This document shows positions 44,878 through 53,042 of a stretch of 64,000 bases of DNA, piece after piece. Each line of letters starts with the position of its first letter. Positions within the stretch are counted from its first letter, which is position 1. This stretch comes from a virus: positions 1 to 64,000 of IMG/VR virus record IMGVR_UViG_3300025195_000023; one strand, given 5' to 3'. The notes beneath the pieces were generated by a model. The model saw only the letters and a program-made list of their open reading frames with translations. It made no database searches and was not told the origin of the DNA. A program made the translations under genes and the position numbers.

Positions 44878-47025
44878 TTATTCACGGTTCTTCATTAAGT
44901 ATTCCCGGAGCTTATTACTATGCTCTTCCTGTTGTTTAAGTTGATGCTCAAGTATCTTTGTCTTTCCTTGCGCTTCAGCTTGTGCGGCTTGTTTCTGCAA
45001 ATCGCGTTCCTGTTTAACGCCCGACTCTTGTTCCACATAATCCAGGTTCTTCAAATCGGTATCGCTTTGCAGGTTGGATGCTTTCGCAGAATCCAGCTGA
45101 GCATTGGCCCGGTTCTCAATGATCTTGGAATCAATCTCCTCAATCTCTTTTTGAAGTTTGAGCAGTTCCAGTCGCTGGATTTCCTGTTGGATCGGATCCG
45201 GTTGCGGCTGGAAGGTCTCAATGCGGTGAGCCAGGTCAGGCATCTTCCGCAGCGTGGCAATTTCAGACAGGATGATCTTGCGTAGGTTGGGGTCTTCGTT
45301 GGGACCCAGGGTCTGTAGCATGAAGGCCAGCTCACTGGCTTTCTTCTCGTCTTCCTCGGCGGTGGAGATGGACAGCTTCAGGTCATACTGGCCAGCCAGC
45401 TCGTCCCGACGAATCTCGACGTACTCTCCGTTGGTTACACGGACCACTTCTTTCTCGTCCAGGAACACTGCGTTCATGGCCACGATCTTCCGGGCAATCT
45501 GGATCATCCCATCAGACAGGCGACGGAGGATACCCATCTCCCGCTTGGAGGCCGCATCCAGGGCACCTCGAACACTGGCGGCCACATCACCCAGGGAAGT
45601 ACCCGACACACCCTGGCTGTAGGCTTTCACACCGGTCAGGGACTCCGCTTCCATGTTCTGGCTCTGTAGCATGAACTGAGCGGACTGCGGGATCTCAGGG
45701 AAGGTGTGCATGTTGACGCCCTGACGTGGGTCCACGTTGGCGTTGAACTCGTAGTCCAGTCCCTGGCGGAACCGTCGCTTGTTTACGGCATCGAGCATGT
45801 CTTTACGCATGCCCATCTGACCGTTGGCACTTCGACCGAGGATATCAATCATGCCGCGGGTCACCGCACCCATGATCTTCTGGTTGTCTTCCAGCAGGGC
45901 CCCATCCGGTTCACCGTAGATGGAACGGCGTTTGGGCAGGTACTGGATAACGACAAAAGGAATTTCCTGGTCCGGGTAGGGGTTGTCTTCCATCCGGATC
46001 AGTGTGTCACCAACCCAGCTGGCTACAATAGGCTTAACAACACCAGAACCATCAATATCACGATATCCCCAGTACTCATAAACGACAATTTTCTTACGGG
46101 CCTCGTCTGCAAAGCTGAAACCAGACGACGTATCGGAGCCATGGTCTGGCTCGGACAATGGGGTACTGTTTGAGAGATTGATCTTGTCGAGGTTGGTGTA
46201 TTTTCCATCTTTTTCCAGTTCCGATAGCGAGGACTCAAAGCTGTAAATGACAAAGCTGGCTTTACTGATATCACCTTGGCAGGTCGGGTCGATGATAACG
46301 TTGCGGTAGTCACAAATATCAATCGTGGGTTGGTTAACCACGGTCTTGGAGACCATCTCCTTGACCATGCCTGTGATCTTGGGTCGGATCGGGTCACCAG
46401 TTTCAAGCGTAAGGTCGTGGGCTTCCTGGAGTTCTTCCGGTACTTCGGCATAGTACTCTCCTGGGTTGGCCGCCTTCATCTCTGCCAGCTCCTGGTGCAG
46501 CTCGGCATAGGTGGGATCCACCACGAATTCGACCTGGGGGACCTCCTCCTCCACTTCTTCTTCAATGAAGTCCCAGCCGACGCGGCAAATGATTGTGCCC
46601 TCGTCCACACCGGTACGCACGTATTCATCAATGAACTTGGTTTTATTGATGGCTCGGCGGAATTGGTAATTTAACAGGATCTGGTTTTGAACAGCGCCTT
46701 GTTTGTCTTCCCATGTAACAGGTTCAACGTCAAACAAGTCTTCGGTAGTAAGGAAGGGTTCTGTTAATGCAGCGTAACGCCACTCAGCTTGTTTACGGAT
46801 CAGTTTAGGGACAATGCGAGAACGCCCTTTCGGGGCATTTACTTTCGCACTGCCTTCCACATTCAAGTTATCCAGGTACCGATCAATCTGGCCAACTTGT
46901 TCTTGGTGAATGGAAGTAGCTTCCTGTAAATCCGCTTTCAATTCGCGGATTGACGGCTCCTTCTTCCATTTCGTTAGCCGGACATTATTGTTGTCCAGGT
47001 CTATCACTTGTTCACTTTCACTCAT
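44878..47025 (-). CDS. Portal protein (N4 gp59-like)
   Basis: Start taken at ATG 47025 (MSESEQVIDLDNN); an ATG 36 bases upstream lacks a better ribosome binding site, so the start is uncertain. The 715-residue protein has the portal pattern: RGMIDILGRSANGQMGMRKDMLDAVNKRRF in the clip/wing region and SLTGVKAYSQGVSGTSLGDVAASVRGALDAASKREMGIL, both typical of N4-like portals, then a long coiled C terminus (EEIDSKIIENRANAQLDSAKASNL). It forms the dodecameric DNA gate at one capsid vertex. It is divergent from dut across an 65-bp gap. Confidence 0.85.
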   Translation of the reverse strand: MSESEQVIDLDNNNVRLTKWKKEPSIRELKADLQEATSIHQEQVGQIDRYLDNLNVEGSAKVNAPKGRSRIVPKLIRKQAEWRYAALTEPFLTTEDLFDVEPVTWEDKQGAVQNQILLNYQFRRAINKTKFIDEYVRTGVDEGTIICRVGWDFIEEEVEEEVPQVEFVVDPTYAELHQELAEMKAANPGEYYAEVPEELQEAHDLTLETGDPIRPKITGMVKEMVSKTVVNQPTIDICDYRNVIIDPTCQGDISKASFVIYSFESSLSELEKDGKYTNLDKINLSNSTPLSEPDHGSDTSSGFSFADEARKKIVVYEYWGYRDIDGSGVVKPIVASWVGDTLIRMEDNPYPDQEIPFVVIQYLPKRRSIYGEPDGALLEDNQKIMGAVTRGMIDILGRSANGQMGMRKDMLDAVNKRRFRQGLDYEFNANVDPRQGVNMHTFPEIPQSAQFMLQSQNMEAESLTGVKAYSQGVSGTSLGDVAASVRGALDAASKREMGILRRLSDGMIQIARKIVAMNAVFLDEKEVVRVTNGEYVEIRRDELAGQYDLKLSISTAEEDEKKASELAFMLQTLGPNEDPNLRKIILSEIATLRKMPDLAHRIETFQPQPDPIQQEIQRLELLKLQKEIEEIDSKIIENRANAQLDSAKASNLQSDTDLKNLDYVEQESGVKQERDLQKQAAQAEAQGKTKILEHQLKQQEEHSNKLREYLMKNRE

Positions 47026-47042
47026 AAGTGTGCAACCCCAGT

Positions 47043-47062
47043 CATGTACAGTTCGGTACATG
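47043..47062. repeat. Inverted repeat between portal and dut genes
   Basis: CATGTAC-agttcg-GTACATG, a perfect 7-bp inverted repeat with a 6-base loop, lies in the divergent gap between portal and dut. It may be a protein-binding operator or hairpin controlling one or both transcripts. The outer arm spans the alternative portal ATG. Confidence 0.5.
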
Positions 47063-47090
47063 GTATGTAAATCAAAAATGGAGTGCAGAA

Positions 47091-47522
47091 ATGAATATCA
47101 AACCATTACATGAAGGATTTAAGTGCCCAATTAAGGGATCCAGTGCTGCCGGGGGCTATGATATTTATATGCCTGAAGGTGGTGTATTGGATCCTGTGGC
47201 CGATAAAGGGAAATTAGTGGGCCTGGGCTTTGCGGCCGAAGTCCCGCCTGGCCATGTGGCCAAGATTTACCCCAGATCCAGTACCGGAGCCAAGCACGGA
47301 TTGGAGTTGAACAACACCGTAGGCATCATTGACGCGGATTATCGGGGCGAATGGATGGCTTGCTTGCGGGTAAAGGACGGACATGCCTTCTCGTGGGAAG
47401 CCGGTGACCGTATTTTGCAGTTTGTGATCGTGCCTGTGGCGGACGTCAACCTGATGGTGGTGGATGAGCTTGATGAAACACACCGCGGCGAAGGCGGTTT
47501 TGGTTCAACAGGAGAAAAGTGA
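47091..47522 (+). CDS. dut: dUTPase
   Basis: Hydrolyses dUTP to dUMP, giving the substrate for ThyX and keeping uracil out of phage DNA. Start ATG 47091 (MNIKPLHEGFK) follows GGAGTGCAGAA; the longer reading would overlap the portal start region without support. The 143-residue protein shows the family motifs: PRSSTGAKHGLELNNTVGIIDADYRGEW (motifs 2 and 3) and the C-terminal RGEGGFGSTG (motif 5), which closes over the active site. It is on the plus strand inside the minus-strand late block, with one partner gene. Confidence 0.92.
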   Translation: MNIKPLHEGFKCPIKGSSAAGGYDIYMPEGGVLDPVADKGKLVGLGFAAEVPPGHVAKIYPRSSTGAKHGLELNNTVGIIDADYRGEWMACLRVKDGHAFSWEAGDRILQFVIVPVADVNLMVVDELDETHRGEGGFGSTGEK

Positions 47523-47821
47523 TGACAGAGAAAACGCTACACAACAGTGACGTATCCGGTGCGCGTGAAAACGTGAAGGACATTCGGGTGGTTGGTAACG
47601 GGGATTTGTTCCAGCTGCTGTGCAAGGCTTCAAGCCAGAAAGAGGGGTGGATGAAGTCCACCAAGGCTATGCAGACCGGCACTGGGTGCGTGGTCCAGGT
47701 GACCACTCAGCAACGCAACCCCGATGGAACGTATGCCGTGGCGGAAGCCGTAACGTTTGTTCCTGGGGTCACTATTGTTGAAGACAATAACGGCGGGAGG
47801 AAACTCGTCGTAAAACTGTAA
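47522..47821 (+). CDS. Hypothetical protein coupled to dut
   Basis: A 99-residue protein starting MTEKTLHNSDVSGARENVKDIRVVGNG. Its start ATG overlaps the dut stop as TGATG; GGAG lies 7 bases upstream, so ATG is preferred over the GTG three bases earlier. The sequence LCKASSQKEGWMKSTKAMQTGTGCVVQVTTQQ suggests a small beta-rich protein I do not recognise. Strictly coupled to dUTPase, so probably expressed with it. It ends at a terminator. Confidence 0.6.
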   Translation: MTEKTLHNSDVSGARENVKDIRVVGNGDLFQLLCKASSQKEGWMKSTKAMQTGTGCVVQVTTQQRNPDGTYAVAEAVTFVPGVTIVEDNNGGRKLVVKL

Positions 47822-47826
47822 CGGTC

Positions 47827-47845
47827 AGGGGGCTAAGCCCCCTTT
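47827..47845. terminator. Terminator between dut operon and head gene
   Basis: AGGGGGC-taa-GCCCCCT followed by TT, placed where the plus-strand dut operon and the minus-strand head gene converge. Confidence 0.7.
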
Positions 47846-47850
47846 CCCCG

Positions 47851-48489
47851 TTATACCCACCCGTTACTGTGGAAACGATCCTGATGGTACCCCTGATCCA
47901 GGGGATATCCATCATTCACCAAGCGCTGACAGGCCTGCTCGTACTTGGCCGCGTAGTTGTTGCCATCATGGAAGGCCTCGGTCATCCCAATCGGGTTCAT
48001 AACACGGCTGGCCACGAAGTACAGCAGTGGTTCCAGGTACATCGGAGGTAGGTCAATGTCCACCATGTTCGGTGGATAGTACGTCTCCTCCGTCCCGAAG
48101 GGTTTGTGGTCTGCCCGATAGGTCACCAGCAGCATGGTTGCATCCAGACTGGCCGGAACCACCAGGGTCCGGTAGTTCGGGGTATGTAGTGACTCAGGTT
48201 CGTTGAGGATATTGAGTAGGTACTCGTTGTCCTCCGTGTCCTTCACTGACTCAATCCGGAGTAAGTCAGGCAGATCCAGTACATATCGAGTCTCTCCCGG
48301 CTCCAGAACCAGGGAGTGGACCTGCTCCTTGATGAAGAACCGTGTATGCAGTGCCGTCAGCCCCATACGGACGTGGGTCAACAGCTGCTTCTTGTTTTCT
48401 TCCGTCAGTTCGCCCCGGGACGGATCGGTGAGGAACACATTACGCAGCTCCCCATGGCTCAGGTGATCAAAGATATCTTGCAGTTTCAT
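47851..48489 (-). CDS. Head-tail adaptor-like protein
   Basis: Start ATG 48489 (MKLQDIFDHLSHGELRNVFL), preceded by GGGAGTGCCT; a GTG six bases upstream would also be in frame. The 212-residue protein has the size and the adaptor-like pattern of podophage head-tail connectors (TRYVLDLPDLLRIESV ... PPMYLEPLLYFVASRVMNPI). It lies between terminase large subunit and the dut island, the expected neighbourhood. It would seal the portal and dock the tail. Confidence 0.6.
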   Translation of the reverse strand: MKLQDIFDHLSHGELRNVFLTDPSRGELTEENKKQLLTHVRMGLTALHTRFFIKEQVHSLVLEPGETRYVLDLPDLLRIESVKDTEDNEYLLNILNEPESLHTPNYRTLVVPASLDATMLLVTYRADHKPFGTEETYYPPNMVDIDLPPMYLEPLLYFVASRVMNPIGMTEAFHDGNNYAAKYEQACQRLVNDGYPLDQGYHQDRFHSNGWV

Positions 48490-48500
48490 AGGCACTCCCG

Positions 48501-50111
48501 TTACACGATGTAGGACGCAATGGGGCTGTCGTAGTCGTCAGCGTCTTCCATATCCCAGATAGGATCATTATCCCGTTGCACCAGGTCCCCTGTCTCAGAA
48601 GGTTTCCAGGTGGTGAGCTGAGCCAGCTGACTGATGGTATCCAGGAAGTCATCCTGCTTGGATCGGAACCCACCCTTTGAGGCCAGGGACAGTTCGTTCA
48701 TGGCTTCACGCAGCTCCGGAGTGTCCCGCTTCTCAATCGGGAAGAACATCTTCCGTTGCTTGAACATGGGTACCATGATGTTGAACCGTTCCAGCTTGTT
48801 GGTGGTCGGCCGCAGCCCTGGCTTACCGCTGTTGTTCTCAGACGCCAACGGGAAGTACACATTGCGGGTCATCATCTCGTTCATGATCCAGGGAATGAAG
48901 CCGCCCTGCTGTCCCGAGACCTCGATACCCACACCCTGTGGCCGGTACTGTTGTGCCAGGCGGAACAGGTCGTTGATGTTCTGATCCATGAGCTGACGAC
49001 GACAGACACCGTCTACCCACAGCCAGTCCCCGTTGTTATTCAGGGCCCACACGCTGATTACCGAGAAGTCGGACTTCTCCTTCTCACTGGTGGCAAAGTC
49101 GGTGGTGATGTAGAAGTTGAACACATGCTGGTTGCTCAGCACGTTGCGGATGGAGTACCAGAGGATCTCATCGTCCTGGATCAGGCGATCATCGTCACTC
49201 ATGATCCGCAGCATCAGTTCCTGGTTGAAGGTATCCACCTTGCCCAACAGCTTGGCTTTGTCGTACTGCTCTTTCACGTAGTCGTATGTGAAACGATCTG
49301 GCCAGCTGCCCCGGAACTCCTCCCGGGAACAGGGGAACTGCTCGCACACCGGAAACACGTTCACTGCCCAGGCCCCGGACTCTACCGCTTTGTACAGGGG
49401 ATCCTTGGCGTTAAACGGTGTTCCGGACCAGATCATCATGTTCTTGGTCGGGTGCAGGGCGTATTCCACCGCCTTGTACACCGTATCCTCCACAGCCGCG
49501 ATGACCGTTGCAGAGCGGGCATCCTCATCCGAGATCAAGTCATCGAGAATGGCCAACTGGGGACGTTTACCCATTTCCTTGGCACCCCGTACACCGGTCT
49601 TGGCACCGTACCCCTTGACGATGAACACCTTGCCATCGGCGTTGTGGAACTCCCAACGGATATCGGTGAACTTGGCCACCGGAATGTATTCCTTGAGGAA
49701 GTCGGAGTTATCCCGTCGGAACTCCAGGTTCTTCCGCATGTTCTTCACACCGTTCTCAATGGAGTCCGACACGTACAGGGCCAGGTCCACCTTTCCGAAG
49801 CCGGGCAACTCCCCATAGACCGCAATGTACAGGAACAGGTATTCCCCCATCACAGTGGTCTTGGCGATCCCCCGGTGACACAGGTTTGCGATCCGTCGGC
49901 CACCATCGGCAATCGTATCCAGCATGTGGTAGTGGACCAGGGGCGTCAGGTTCTCCTCACCTTCTTCCCCGTTCACCAGCTTGATGAAGGTCACGAACTC
50001 CAGGGCAAAGTCACTGGGGACGTAGGAAGGGTCCGGGACATAGTTGACGGCATTGAGGTAGTCCTCTACCCCCATGTGCTTCTTGAGAGCCTGGGCGACA
50101 GAATCACTCAT
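48501..50111 (-). CDS. terL: Terminase large subunit (N4 gp68-like)
   Basis: The DNA packaging motor ATPase and nuclease, 536 residues. Walker A is HRGIAKTT (residues 79-86) and Walker B is LAILDD (186-191) followed by the catalytic Glu. The nuclease domain has YITTDFATSEKEKSDFSVISVWA (about residues 325-350), with the metal-binding Asp in TTDF. It would bind the portal, drive DNA into the capsid and cut concatemers, so it defines the genome ends. It overlaps the end of the upstream gene by eight bases. Confidence 0.92.
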   Translation of the reverse strand: MSDSVAQALKKHMGVEDYLNAVNYVPDPSYVPSDFALEFVTFIKLVNGEEGEENLTPLVHYHMLDTIADGGRRIANLCHRGIAKTTVMGEYLFLYIAVYGELPGFGKVDLALYVSDSIENGVKNMRKNLEFRRDNSDFLKEYIPVAKFTDIRWEFHNADGKVFIVKGYGAKTGVRGAKEMGKRPQLAILDDLISDEDARSATVIAAVEDTVYKAVEYALHPTKNMMIWSGTPFNAKDPLYKAVESGAWAVNVFPVCEQFPCSREEFRGSWPDRFTYDYVKEQYDKAKLLGKVDTFNQELMLRIMSDDDRLIQDDEILWYSIRNVLSNQHVFNFYITTDFATSEKEKSDFSVISVWALNNNGDWLWVDGVCRRQLMDQNINDLFRLAQQYRPQGVGIEVSGQQGGFIPWIMNEMMTRNVYFPLASENNSGKPGLRPTTNKLERFNIMVPMFKQRKMFFPIEKRDTPELREAMNELSLASKGGFRSKQDDFLDTISQLAQLTTWKPSETGDLVQRDNDPIWDMEDADDYDSPIASYIV

Positions 50112-50805
50112 CTACAGGCTCCCCGGTCTTGTCATAGGTCAGCTTGCTGTGGGCCACCTCCTGGGCATTCATCTGCCCGGATTGCACCTGTAGCCGCTGC
50201 TGTGCTGCCAGGGCCATCGTAGCCTCCCGCAGGGCTGCGATAGAGCTGTCTTCCTTCTGGCTCACCTCCAACTCCACCTTCTGGGTCTCAGGCATCTTCA
50301 GGTGGGTCAGGATAGAGTTGGCTGCATCTGATCGAACCTTCTCACTCTTGGCGTTACTCATCAGGTCTGCCTGGACATTCAGGGCCCGCTGATACAGATC
50401 CTGGTTCAACACCCAACTGGGAATCAGGGATTGCTCCATGATCAACGTCACCAGCTTGGACTTATTGTAGGCCGTCACATAGCTGGCTTGGTCCTTGGGC
50501 TGTACACCCCGGGCCATCCAGTCCTGGATCTTGTCCGGAAAGGTTGCAGTGAACGCTGCCATATTGGTTTTACCCATCAACTTCTGGCTCACGTACTTCA
50601 CAGCGTCAATGTAACTGGACAGTTTGAACTTACCGTCCTGCATCACATTGGCATAACTCAACAGGTTCTCACGGTAGACTTCATACATATCTGGATCACC
50701 CAGAGTAGTATTCATCTTGTCGATAAGTTCCTGGTTAACTGACTTCTTTACCCGGGCGGGTAATGCTTCTTTGAACTGATCAACTGTTAAGGCATCCATA
50801 CTCAC
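50104..50805 (-). CDS. Possible terminase small subunit
   Basis: A 233-residue, mostly helical protein immediately upstream of terL and overlapping it, the usual place for the small terminase that recognises the packaging site. The sequence (MSMDALTVDQFKEALPARVKKSVNQEL, then a C terminus GQMNAQEVAHSKLTYD) does not show me a definite small-terminase domain, so the call rests mainly on position. First gene of the minus-strand late block. Confidence 0.55.
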   Translation of the reverse strand: MSMDALTVDQFKEALPARVKKSVNQELIDKMNTTLGDPDMYEVYRENLLSYANVMQDGKFKLSSYIDAVKYVSQKLMGKTNMAAFTATFPDKIQDWMARGVQPKDQASYVTAYNKSKLVTLIMEQSLIPSWVLNQDLYQRALNVQADLMSNAKSEKVRSDAANSILTHLKMPETQKVELEVSQKEDSSIAALREATMALAAQQRLQVQSGQMNAQEVAHSKLTYDKTGEPVDE

Positions 50806-50920
50806 CTCAATGCATTAGGTATATCGGGTGACTATAGGGCAGTGCAGTTATATCTGCTGGGAAAAAGAAGCCCCACATAAGTGAGGCTCAATAGGAAGAC
50901 AACCATGCAGAACCAGTATA

Positions 50921-51376
50921 TCAAGGATATTCCATAATGAACGGTCGAATATCCAACGACCAATCACTGTGCTGATCCAGCAAGGCCATTACTTCCCTGA
51001 ACGCGGAGCGAGAGTCCAGAACCGATGGTACCCACTGGCCTTTACGGTTTTGAGAGACCTCATAGCGTTTACCAACACCAATGCACCCTGCAAGGTCATC
51101 CATCCAATTCGCGGGATGCAGCATAATGTAGCTTCGACCTGGGACATTGGTAACTTCCCATCCTTCACGGAACTCACCACCACTGGTTCGTTGTACCACG
51201 GGAGAGTAACGCTTCTCCAGGTAATACAGGCCATCAGGAATACAGGAAACAAACGGTTCATTATTAATCCATGGGCGTTCAATCGTATAAAAGACTTCCC
51301 CGGTTGGAAACTTCAGTTCACCAAAGACACCCCAGGGTGTAAAAGCATTACGGGTTAATACAACGTTTTTAGACAT
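50921..51376 (-). CDS. DUF5675 family protein, lysis region
   Basis: A 151-residue protein that matches the DUF5675 pattern well: GVFGELKFPTGEVFYTIERPW, CIPDGLYYLEKRYSP, the VPGRSYIMLHPANW core and DLAGCIGVGKRYEV. The family is common next to phage lysis genes, but no activity is established to my knowledge. It is separate from the late block and just before the early region. Its ribosome binding site GAGGAG lies within a stable hairpin (51376-51410), so translation is probably controlled. Confidence 0.7.
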   Translation of the reverse strand: MSKNVVLTRNAFTPWGVFGELKFPTGEVFYTIERPWINNEPFVSCIPDGLYYLEKRYSPVVQRTSGGEFREGWEVTNVPGRSYIMLHPANWMDDLAGCIGVGKRYEVSQNRKGQWVPSVLDSRSAFREVMALLDQHSDWSLDIRPFIMEYP

Positions 51377-51410
51377 AACTCCTCACAATCAATAAGTAGT
51401 CGAGGAGTTA
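51376..51410 (-). promoter_or_regulatory. Hairpin covering the ribosome binding site of the DUF5675 gene
   Basis: On the minus strand TAACTCCTC (51402-51410 read in reverse complement) pairs with GAGGAGTTA (51376-51384): a 9-bp perfect stem with a 17-base loop. The second arm contains the Shine-Dalgarno GAGGAG and the first base of the start codon. Long upstream transcripts would therefore hide the start, while a transcript beginning inside the loop would leave it open, as known for T4 lysozyme. Confidence 0.65.
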
Positions 51411-51537
51411 CTTATACCAATTTCGATTTCAGGTTTTTGGGAAAAAATTAAAATTGGGTACGGAGGCAGTGCTGACAGGTAGGACTAAATAAAAACAACT
51501 ACCCCCCCGGTACCTTCTACCTACCTTCTCTACACTA
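51411..51537. other. Probable region of the packaged genome end
   Basis: 127 bp without a gene between the last minus-strand gene and the first hairpin promoter. It is A/T-rich, then has a run of seven C (ACCCCCCC). In N4 the injected end lies just upstream of the first virion-polymerase promoter, so the terminal repeat is expected here or slightly to the left. This is inference: no repeat can be seen in a window that has only one copy. Confidence 0.35.
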
Positions 51538-51557
51538 GCCCTTCGGGTGTGCTACGG
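51538..51557 (+). promoter_or_regulatory. vRNAP hairpin promoter P1
   Basis: Stem CCC/GGG around a TTC loop, followed by TGTGCTACGG. Counting the loop centre (51543) as -11, as in N4, puts +1 at the A of TACGG (51554). The first of five matching elements; it drives the 65-residue early gene. Confidence 0.75.
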
Positions 51558-51587
51558 ATCCATCCATCAACTTCGGAGTACTATCCT

Positions 51588-51785
51588 ATGTTCGCAGCAC
51601 TAGCCCAACTGTGGTCAGCCATGTCAGCCCTGTTCTCAGCCGTCGAGCGAGGTGCAACAGCCCTCGATCACCTTGCCCGAGTAGGCGAGGAGACCGCAGC
51701 CGAGTACGCAGACGATGCAGCCAAGGCCAGAGCCAAAGCTCGCCGTCAGGTCACAGCCGCCAGAACCAAGGCCAAGACCAAGTAA
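51588..51785 (+). CDS. Small early protein 1
   Basis: A 65-residue Ala-rich helical protein from ATG 51588 (MFAALAQLWSAMSALFS) with a basic C terminus (KARRQVTAARTKAKTK). Hydrophobic-then-basic layout resembles a small membrane-associated or nucleic-acid-binding helix. It is the first gene behind promoter P1, so it is expected to be made within the first minutes. Followed by a terminator. No homology recognised. Confidence 0.55.
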   Translation: MFAALAQLWSAMSALFSAVERGATALDHLARVGEETAAEYADDAAKARAKARRQVTAARTKAKTK

Positions 51786-51791
51786 GCATCA

Positions 51792-51820
51792 GGCTCCCTT
51801 CGGGGAGTCTAGCTTTCTTC
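51792..51820 (+). terminator. Terminator after early gene 1
   Basis: GGCTCCC-ttcg-GGGAGTC followed by TAGCTTTCTT. Confidence 0.65.
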
Positions 51821-51914
51821 TACACAACTACACATCTACACAACTGGAGATAGATAGTTTAACCCTGAAAGGGGACTGTACTTCTGATTCACCTGAGCCT
51901 CAGCTCAGTGCCAG

Positions 51915-51937
51915 ATACACTCCGTGTATGCCATGAG
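51915..51937 (+). promoter_or_regulatory. Possible sixth vRNAP-type hairpin promoter
   Basis: A perfect 6-bp stem ATACAC/GTGTAT with a TCC loop; +11 from the loop centre is again an A (51933). The downstream sequence departs from the TACGG of the others, so the call is weaker. It precedes the gene at 51960. Confidence 0.4.
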
Positions 51938-51959
51938 TCCAATACATTAGGAGTACGTT

Positions 51960-52166
51960 ATGTCTGCACCACTGAAGCTCTACCCTTGCAGGGGAGTGAA
52001 TCTCTACTCACATCCACTGATGAAACAGTTCTTCTCTACGTCTGCCAATGACGAGCAATGTGAAAAGGTAGGAGAGAACAGTGAGACTGATCCAGTTGAT
52101 TTCACTGTTAACTCACCATTACCTGATAACTCAACATCAAACATCATCAATCTCTTCAAACGTTAA
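51960..52166 (+). CDS. Small early protein 2
   Basis: A 68-residue protein (MSAPLKLYPCRGVNLYSHPLMKQFFSTS) with a C-terminal LFKR and little recognisable structure. Start after TAGGAGTACGTT. It is expected early. Function unknown. Confidence 0.5.
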   Translation: MSAPLKLYPCRGVNLYSHPLMKQFFSTSANDEQCEKVGENSETDPVDFTVNSPLPDNSTSNIINLFKR

Positions 52167-52227
52167 GCTAACAGTCTCTACCTATGAACCGATACGAAGC
52201 CGATAGGCTAACTGTATTGAGTCTCAG

Positions 52228-52246
52228 TAGAGGCTTCACCTCTATT
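52228..52246 (+). terminator. Terminator after early gene 2
   Basis: TAGAGG-cttca-CCTCTA followed by TTTATT; directly before the second copy of the 14-bp repeat and promoter P2. Confidence 0.5.
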
Positions 52247-52260
52247 TATTAAGTCGTTTT
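52247..52260 (+). repeat. 14-bp repeat TATTAAGTCGTTTT, copy 2
   Basis: Identical to 17138-17151. It lies between a hairpin terminator and promoter P2. Confidence 0.45.
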
Positions 52261-52280
52261 GCGCTTCGCGTGTGTTGCGG
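52261..52280 (+). promoter_or_regulatory. vRNAP hairpin promoter P2
   Basis: GCGC-TTC-GCGT stem-loop followed by GTGTTGCGG. By N4 spacing +1 is 52277. It differs from the others only by TGCGG instead of TACGG. Confidence 0.7.
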
Positions 52281-52327
52281 AAGACATAGCATTCTGCTGT
52301 GTCATTGCTCACCACTGGAGGTGACCT

Positions 52328-52520
52328 ATGTATTCCAACGACGAGCTTGCTGCTATGGAGTTCCTGGCTGATCTTGAGCAACAGGACTTGGAGCATCAAC
52401 GGTACGTTGCTGAGTGCGAGCTTGATCAGCTCGTAGCCATGCAACCGGAACAGTTGGGTGCTGGCTGTAAGCCTCTGCCTATCCACTTCCGCGATGCCTA
52501 TGGCATCGACATACCCTTCT

Positions 52521-52522
<2 letters not shown>
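52328..52522 (+). CDS. Small early protein 3
   Basis: A 64-residue acidic helical protein (MYSNDELAAMEFLADLEQQDLEHQRYV). The GGAGGTGACCT ribosome binding site is very strong. It lies between promoter P2 and a terminator that continues into a 28-T run. Acidic, all-helical small early proteins often bind and inhibit host factors; that is only a possibility here. Confidence 0.6.
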
Positions 52523-52591
<69 letters not shown>

Positions 52592-52630
52592 CAGGCATGT
52601 GCCTGTATTCACACTTGGGAGAGTGACGCT

Positions 52631-52816
52631 ATGAGCTTACAAATGCCAATTGACGCCAGATATCACATCACTGTGTTCGATGAGTCTGGTGCCGTCATCC
52701 ACTACGACGATCTTGATCGTGAAGCCATGGATGAGTTCCGTATGACTCACATGGACGATGATCTTGACTATGCCATCGAGTATGGCATCAAGCGTGGAGG
52801 CCAGATCCATGAATGA
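52631..52816 (+). CDS. Small early protein 4
   Basis: A 61-residue acidic protein from ATG 52631 (MSLQMPIDARYHITVFDESGAV) preceded by GGGAGAGTGACGCT. Later residues are DDLDREAMDEFRMTHMDDDLDYAIE, strongly negative. Possibly a DNA mimic or inhibitor; nothing is recognised. It overlaps the next small membrane gene. Confidence 0.55.
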   Translation: MSLQMPIDARYHITVFDESGAVIHYDDLDREAMDEFRMTHMDDDLDYAIEYGIKRGGQIHE

Positions 52817-52907
52817 TCTGGGCTTCTACGGATTGCTTGCAGTCCTGTCATTGGCAGGGCTGTGGCTGGTGTGGGACGACTTCAAGTCCCACCGTAAATC
52901 ACGTTAG
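52809..52907 (+). CDS. 32-residue membrane peptide
   Basis: MNDLGFYGLLAVLSLAGLWL then VWDDFKSHRKSR: one transmembrane helix and a basic cytoplasmic tail. ATG at 52809 overlaps the stop region of the upstream gene and GGAGGCCAGATCC precedes it. Too short for the usual ORF length cutoffs but has its own strong ribosome binding site. Confidence 0.55.
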   Translation: MNDLGFYGLLAVLSLAGLWLVWDDFKSHRKSR

Positions 52908-52934
52908 GCACCTTCGGGTGCCTTATCTTTTTCT
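52907..52934 (+). terminator. Terminator after early genes 4 and 5
   Basis: GGCACC-ttcg-GGTGCC followed by TTATCTTTTTC. Confidence 0.75.
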
Positions 52935-53042
52935 ACACAGCCATGCAACCTAACCTTTAACAATTTCTGACATTTCGGAGGTAGTCCCATGCCTAAACAT
53001 GTATAAAATGCACCGCATTTCCATGCGAGAATGTGTCGCATT

